A stretch of DNA of 64,000 bases from Smallanthus sonchifolius (taxonomy: Eukaryota > Streptophyta > Magnoliopsida > Asterales > Asteraceae), in contig CM042044.1 of assembly GCA_023525975.1 (NCBI GenBank), positions 15,920,501 through 15,984,500 on the forward strand, in the 5' to 3' direction. Shown in pieces: positions 57,411 to 64,000 of this stretch (its first letter is position 1; every line of letters begins with the position of its first letter). The notes beneath the pieces were generated by a model. The model did no database searches and was not told the DNA's origin. It was given only the letters and a program-made list of their open reading frames with translations. The position numbers and the translations under genes are program-made.

Positions 57411-60090
57411 TTATAGGGAATTAGGTTATTAGACACATGACCTAGACTATAACTTAGGAGACCCAAACATGAGTTATCTCATGTCCTTTGCTAGGAACTT
57501 TTCTCCTCATTCTATCCTTAATTCTTATACGTGAACGCTTGGAAATTCTACGATTCTACTTACCTACGTGCTACAAGAGTCTACTACATCGAGGATACGT
57601 CCTTAGGCTTAAAGTCTAAGCCACCACTAAACTCTCGTCAAGAATATTCAAGTTCTAGATAATGTGTGGGAACTTGTGCGGACCGGAAGGGTGGATACCT
57701 GTATTCTGGGAAATTCTGTCAAGGAAAGTATTTCGTATAAATCCAAATCAACCGTTGGACCCGTATGCTTTCCTGGGAATTCTTGGGATGAGTATCCACG
57801 ACTTCTCAAAACATTAGTGAGCTCAAATTTCTCTTGATATGTCAAAATACTCATTTAGTGATATGCACTAAATGAGTGCCATCTCAAGTACTTTACGCTT
57901 CATAAATTCATGATTCAAAAACTTTCCTCTGTAACCTTTATTCTATGATTCTTAAGTCTCGTCTTGTCACATGACAACATGCTTACTCGTCATGACCTGA
58001 AGGAGTTACCTTCAAGGAGAAATCCATACGAGATTATACTACATACATAAACTTATATTTATACGGATACTACCCAATGAACTTCGTGATCGTTGTAATA
58101 CAACCCTTAAAACTATGTATTACTCTACATACTTCCCTACAAACTCTATTATTTTACAAACATAACATCTAAGGGGAAACCCTTGTATTTTTACCTTACC
58201 TCCTTGGCACTTAACCAAGTTTCATTTGATAACTAACTCAAAAACTTTTGTTACACTTTGATACATCTCAAAACTTTCATACGCCCTTAAACTTCATGAT
58301 CCTTGTAATACCAGCACATTTAAAACCATGTATTACCCTACAAATCCATTTACAAACTTCATTATTTTATAAACTTGGCACATAAGGGGAAACCCTTGTG
58401 TCTCATTTCATTTTTCGTCACTCAAGCAAATTTCATTATATGACTAACTCAAAACTTGGTTACACTTTTAATCTCAAAACCTTCATACGTCCTTAAAACT
58501 TACACATCACCATTTCTTGTAAACAAAACTTAACGTCTTTTAAACCTAAAGTACATTAACAAAGTGATTAGTAACCTGATCGCTTTCCCGCAAGGGAAGA
58601 AGCCTACTATAGAATAAACAAACTCCACGCTTAAGACCTTAAGCCCACAATAAACCTCGACATAGTACCTTAAACCCAAATATCGGTGACAATAACTAAA
58701 AAGTTGTAGACTCACGAGGAAATTCTGGCTATGGAAATAGGGTACATAAGTGAGTCCTTGTGACCCACCCCTTCTTCCGGGAATTCTCTTCGTTAGCCCA
58801 TCAACTTCCAATCAAAAACTATTTTTGAAAATATTACTGTGATGACTCAGTATTATGAATAAAAACCTTTTATTTAATCAACTTACTTACACACTTTAAT
58901 TTTTCGTTTAAATTGTATTATGTAAGGGCTAGAAGTCTCAATTTTGAAACATCTAAATGGAAACCATTTTGAAATTTCATCTTGTCATCATTTACTAGTT
59001 TAACTTTCCTTTCATTATTGTAAACTTAACACACCTACCCAAACACTTTCGTCAAAAACAACTTACGTTAGTACTTGAAATAATTAACAACGTTGCATTA
59101 AACTATAAAAATCCTAAGTGACACGTGTACCTAAGGAATAAATCTTTAACAAATCTCCTAATTCGTAAGCACATTTTCAAAAACAACCCGACTTACGAAT
59201 CATTACCCCAAACAACCTTGACCCTTACTTCTTGTATAGACTTAACACTTGTAAACTTGACCAACTTTTCGCTTGAGAATCACACCTATCTTTTATAAAT
59301 CTTACTCGTACTACTTATCGATGCCTAACTCGTCATTTTTGAACATCTTAATTACATTCTATACAAAAGAAAACTATACTTTCTGTTATGAATCAAGATA
59401 AATCATTTGTAAACACACTATCATAAACCTTATCGAAACTTTTCCCGTCACCCTATGCTTGGAGACTTTCCTCATTCTACTCTTGTAACGTAAAAGACTT
59501 ACTATAAATCACAACGGGAACTAAAAGCTTAAATGCACGTTGCTAAAACATTAAACTTCGTATACACCACTATAAGGTCGGAGACTTTTGAGTCATGTAA
59601 AACTCGTACAAATACTCAATCCCGTATTCCTGAAACTAAACACCTTCTAAACCACCAAATGAGGCATGTTCAATAAAGGATCATGTGAAGCTTAATACTG
59701 AAACTTGAAACTCAACTGACTTATCCTATTTTCAAACTTATACTTGGATTCTTAGTCTTGAAAACTTTGTGTGTCCATCTTAACCAAACCCTATAAGACT
59801 TGATAAATGTACATTCCAAATACATGAGAAAACTTCATTCTTGATACTAGAAACTAATAGGAAGGAGGACATTACTCTCTTTAGCAGAGTACATCCCCTG
59901 ACTCCTATCTAAACCAAACATCGGGATCCACTAATCTTCTGGACAACTCGAATCTTCTGTGAGAAGGCGTATAACGGTTAATCCTGTTCCAAACGCTGTC
60001 CCACACCTCTCTTAAATACTAGAGTATTTAGATAACCGCTTTATACTCAAAACGTAATCGTATACTTCTATACACTGAGGCTAAACTAAG
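57411..60090. other. Non-coding internal region of element C
   Basis: AT-rich with only short ORFs (for example 57648-57854 and 58530-58811, minus) that show no family motif. An imperfect duplication of about 210 bp is visible: 58078-58290 against 58290-58480 (TTGTAATAC, GGGGAAACCCTTGT and TTTCATT in the same order). Confidence 0.6.
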
Positions 60091-60094
60091 AGAC

Positions 60095-60698
60095 TTTAAA
60101 CTATTCTATGTTTGACATATTCTTGTTCAAACACAATTTAAACTATCCGATGTTTGACGTATTCTTGTTCAAACACAATTTAAACTATTCTATGTTTGAC
60201 GTATTCTTGTTCAAACACAATTTAAACTATTCTATGTTTGACATATTCTTGATCAAACACAATTTAAACTATTCTATGTTTGACGTATTCTTGTTCAAAC
60301 ACAATTTAAACTACTCTATGTTTGACGTATTCTTGTTCAAACATGATGAACGTATGAGACTTTAAACTACTCCATGTTTGACGTATTCTTGTTCAAACAT
60401 GATGAACGTATGAGACTTTAAACTACTCCATGTTTGACGTATTCTTGTTCAAACATGATGAACGTATGAGACTTTAAACTACTCCATGTTTGACGTATTC
60501 TTGTTCAAACATGATGAACGTATAAGACTTTAAAATACTCCATGTTTGACGTATGATTGTTCAAACATGATGAACGTATGAGACTTTTAAACTACTCACG
60601 GTTTGATGTATTCTTGATCAAACACGAGGAAAGTGTAAAGACTTTAAACTACTCGATGATTAAGGTATTCTTATTCAATCACGAGGAAACTTTGAAAC
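60095..60698 (+). repeat. Hairpin tandem array, 12 units, period switching from 42 to 56 bp
   Basis: Units start TTTAAACTA. Units 1-5 (60095-60304) are 42 bp; units 6-10 (60305-60584) are 56 bp through gain of a 14-bp tail (TGAACGTATGAGAC); units 11-12 (to 60698) are diverged. Each unit holds an inverted repeat, ATGTTTGA...TCAAACAT, with an 11-base loop. The 42-bp units give a 14-residue peptide repeat in one frame (MFDVFLFKHNLNYS), but the 56-bp units break the frame, so I regard it as non-coding. Confidence 0.9.
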
Positions 60699-61353
60699 TC
60701 TAAATCTTGTCACATTCTTCTCTTTAATTATTGAACGACGTTTCTCTCTAAGGGACTCGTTAATCAATGATCACTCTTACGTGGAAACACTAGTCATGAG
60801 TTAAGCGAATTCTTGTACTCTTTCTTGATCCACACACAAACGGAAGGACCTATGCGGACTATGCGACGATTTAAATGCTTGCGGGTGCACACGTAAGTAC
60901 GAAAATCAGCGTATGGAAAGACATAGTAAACTCTGTCGTGTGCTACGATCTAAGACTTATCGTAAAAGGGAGCCACGAAACTTAGCTACCGTGGCAAATC
61001 CTTAGACGTATTAGTCTACAAACTCAAATCCTTGAACTATCATCGAATCCATCCTGAGTGATACATCTCACTTTAAATCTTGGATAGAAATTCAACAGTC
61101 GTCCTCTCCAAAGCTTTAGAAAACAAACCTTCATATACTTCAATGAAACTATATGCTTCTTAGTGAAACTCTTGGCAACCAAATACTTCGAAAACTTATA
61201 AACTCGAGCGTAATCTTATCCCTATCATTACAATCCAATTTAGATTCTAAACATAACCCAGGGTTTTACTTGGGAACGTAAAGGATTTTCTCTCATCATC
61301 TCGTACGTACTATAAATCCTGAACTAGACCCTTCTACTTTAATTTCGGGACGA

Positions 61354-61375
61354 AATTTCCTAAAGTAGGAGAGAC
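61354..61375 (+). other. Polypurine tract of element C
   Basis: The sequence CCTAAAGTAGGAGAGAC immediately precedes the 3' LTR and follows CGGGACGAAATTT. Confidence 0.75.
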
Positions 61376-64000
61376 TGTAATATCCAGGATTTTTCCGATG
61401 TATTTTTCCCTAAACCTTTACACGTATTTTCAATTCAAAACTTGAAATTCTATTAAAAACTATTTTCTTAAATAAATAGTTATTAATTTAATTGAGATAA
61501 GTTACAACGAAAAACAGGTTACACTTGTACATATATATATATATATATGTATATATGTGTGTTTTATAAATAAAATACCATCTAAATTCCTTGCAAGTTT
61601 ATAATTATATAAATGATTTATAAAACTATTTCATAAAATACTTAAACTTGAAAATCATAAATCTTAGAAATATTTTTATAGAATTATAAAATAGTAAAAA
61701 AATATAAAGCTTATGGAAACATAGTTGGAATTTATGAAAAAATAAAACATATTCATAAAAAGGCTAGGGACTATTCTGTCATTATCGAAACTTCCTTTTT
61801 AAAACTAAACTTCTATTTTAAACATAAAATGAAAACAACTTGAAACTACAGGGGCATGTTCTGCCTCAGACCCAAACCCCCGAACCCAGAATCGGTCATG
61901 GGTTCGAGTCCCGCAACCCCTTGTTTTTCAGCTCCATTATCCAAAAAACGCATCTCCGGTCAGGTTTGATGAACCTCGATCTCCTATACCCGCGTGCGAC
62001 CGAAACCCAATGCATCCCGATAACCAATTTCGACTTTAATGGCCGCGTGAGGCTCGAGTGAGAAGCCGTCGGCCCAACCACCACCCGGAACCCGTTCACG
62101 CAATAAATGTTAGAAATTGGCTATAAAAATCGATTTGAATCTTCAGTAACATAACACCTCAACTTCCTTCACTCTCATTTTCTCCGATTAACACCGGCAT
62201 TTGACCGATTGAAGCTGCGACAACCGACGACAAGACCCAACTCGTTCTCACTCGTTCCTTCATCAAATCAGGTAATTCGTGTATCCACATGCGTCGTTTT
62301 TACCCAAGGATCGAAAGCCCTCTGTCCATTTACAATGACAGAGGCGAATTCGATTTGTATTTGGGGATCGAAAATCTAGGGTTCATATGGGAAATAGGGA
62401 ACGATTAGAGATCTTGCTTAAACTTATTCTTTCGGGTATAATAACCAGCGAGCCCCGTAGCCGGGATGGTAAAGTTCTGTGTGTGTGTGTAACCCGGAGA
62501 GGTCTTGGGTTCGATCCGGCTAAACCGATTTTTCGCCCTTTTTATTCTTTTTAGCCTTTTAATCAGTTTTTAATACTTATAATAATTTTCATAAACATTC
62601 TAATACTTGTATAAACTTAAATTGGATTTTTATTTACACTTTTATATTCCCGAACCATTTTAATTAATTTAAACTTAGTTAAAACTTATAATATTTAATA
62701 CTTAAAAACAATTTTAAATACATAAAAACTATAGAAATGCTTCTAAACTTTTATAAAAGTTATATCTACACCGAAACTATATATATAAATTAGTAAACTT
62801 AATTTAGTATTTGATTTCAAAATTTAAAAGATTTAATAAGAAACTTTAAACCTTTGTAAACTTGTACACTTTAAAGACTTATAAATTAAAATATAAAACT
62901 TTATAAGAAATGCTATTTGAGATTTTATTAAACTTATAACTGTACTTAAACTTATGAAAATATTTTGTTACATTATTTTTAACTACAAGTAAATTCAATC
63001 AATACTAATTACTTGGATACTTTAATCATAAATGATAAATGGTTTATAGTTATTATTTTCAATTAAATAATTATTTATCTTTGATAAATATTTTATTCTC
63101 GAAATAATAGTTATTAACCCGTAACCACTATTTAGTCTTTAAAAAGATTATTATTAACCTTTGAATATTATTTAACCGCTAGATAATTATTATCCTTTGA
63201 TAATTAATTATCCTTTAAATAATTATTATATCATTAATAATTATCTAGTCTTACACTTAGTTTATTTATAAATACCTAGAAAACTTTATTACTTATCTTT
63301 GTGAGACTTTTTAATAATTGTTCTAAACAAATAAACTTATTACACTTTGACGTCATTCATTCAAAACTTTTGTTTTAAACTTATTTTAAACTTTATAAAC
63401 GCAATCAATCCCATCCCATATTTGGAACCCTAGTCAAATCTTGAAATCCTAGATCCTTTGTCTTAGACTTTTTGCTTAAAACTTTAGACTTATATTCTTA
63501 GCCTTATTGTGAGGATATTCCCCCTTAAAGTCTTGCAAATACTTATCCGTGTCGGATACTCCTCATTGATCCAAGTGAGTATACTTAGCCCCTTTTCCTT
63601 TCTATACTTTTGGGGTGAAACATATTCAAAACTTTAAACTTATACAATTCTTGTACAACTATGACTAGATGCTTATTCTTATGTTAAACTTGAGACTTGT
63701 ATGCTTAGATTAAACTTAAAACTAGCACATTCATTAACTTTGATCAAGCCTATGGTAACAATGATAGATCTATTGCATTTGACCAATCCACCTTGATTGA
63801 TTGACCCTTCGGGGGGAGCCCTTGGTGATTGTTACTGAATTAAACTTTAAACTTGAGACTTGAGACTTATAAGGGTAACCTGCGGGTTATACCTAAACTT
63901 GGTTGGAGGGTTGAAGTGCACAATGTTTAAGATACTTATTCTCATACTTACATTATAGAATGCATATATCATAGTGAATTGTAAATTCTTCTCAAATACT
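61376..64000 (+). repeat. 3' LTR of element C (runs off the window)
   Basis: Near-identical to 54481-57120. Differences include a shorter TA repeat, single-base changes and one or two single-base indels. The right end and target duplication are not visible. Confidence 0.92.

Larger units (their letters stand above)
54481..64000 (+). mobile_element. Element C: young non-autonomous LTR retrotransposon, right end outside window
   Basis: The 5' LTR is 54481-57390 (2910 bp, TGTAATATCC to GGTGTGACA), the internal region 57391-61375 (3985 bp), and the 3' LTR runs from 61376 past the window end. The two LTRs differ by only a few scattered changes over 2.6 kb, so insertion was recent. No gag-pol motif is visible on either strand. 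Primer site and pre-LTR sequence (CGGGACGAAATTTCC, then a purine tract) resemble Tekay/Del, so it probably moves using such an element's proteins. Confidence 0.9.

Noticed and set aside
58530..58811. 93-codon ORF in element C as an envelope- or pol-like gene
   Set aside because: Hydrophobic composition follows from AT-rich sequence. No conserved motif is seen, and one copy cannot show constraint.
60095..60698. CRISPR-like array
   Set aside because: The repeats are contiguous, without unique spacers, in a plant retrotransposon. It is an ordinary tandem repeat with hairpins.

Overview
This is plant nuclear DNA, most likely from a eudicot with a large, retrotransposon-rich genome. The evidence is split genes with GT-AG introns, a DYW-type PPR gene, a plant nucleobase-ascorbate transporter gene, and layered nests of LTR retrotransposons. 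The style of the Tekay/Del-like and Athila-like elements would fit the daisy family (Asteraceae), but that is a weak guess.

Layout. (1) Positions 1-20632 are one nest. Element A is a non-autonomous LTR element with LTRs of about 2.5 kb, an initiator-Met primer site and no pol. It is split by a solo LTR of its own family (target duplication CGTGG), and that solo LTR is itself split by element B, a complete but decayed Tekay/Del-like Ty3/gypsy element on the minus strand (target duplication TTATC). (2) Positions 20633-21545 are gene-free flank. (3) Positions 21546-31538 are element D, an Athila-like element on the minus strand (target duplication GTGAA). It has gag and protease but no visible reverse transcriptase or integrase. 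Its 5' LTR received a same-family solo LTR in opposite orientation (target duplication GAATA), giving a 1.6-kb inverted repeat. (4) Positions 31539-41150 are the only host-gene island: a 14-exon NAT3-like transporter (+) and an intronless DYW PPR gene (-), converging on a Tourist-like MITE. (5) Positions 41150-43158 hold a LINE 3' remnant and a tandem duplication. (6) Positions 43159-46540 are the 3' part of another Athila-like element (E), interrupted by an unidentified promoter-bearing insert X. (7) Positions 46541-54480 are element F, a second member of the A family. (8) From 54481 to the window end is element C, a young non-autonomous element with LTRs of 2.9 kb, inserted in the 3' LTR of F.

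How it works together. The two host genes are a membrane permease for nucleobases or related solutes and an organellar RNA-editing factor; they have no evident functional link. Almost everything else is transposon. Two of the three Tekay-style element types (A/F and C) lack pol and would have to be mobilised in trans by elements like B.

Most interesting signals: a mini-ORF that differs between the two A-family copies only by in-frame indels; a hairpin downstream of the A-family promoter that shows a compensatory base pair; clusters of short near-perfect palindromes in several unrelated LTR types; and a 12-unit hairpin array in element C whose period switches from 42 to 56 bp. I found no CRISPR array, rRNA or functional tRNA gene, and no convincing wholly new system. 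The two-copy mini-ORF is the best candidate for something undescribed.
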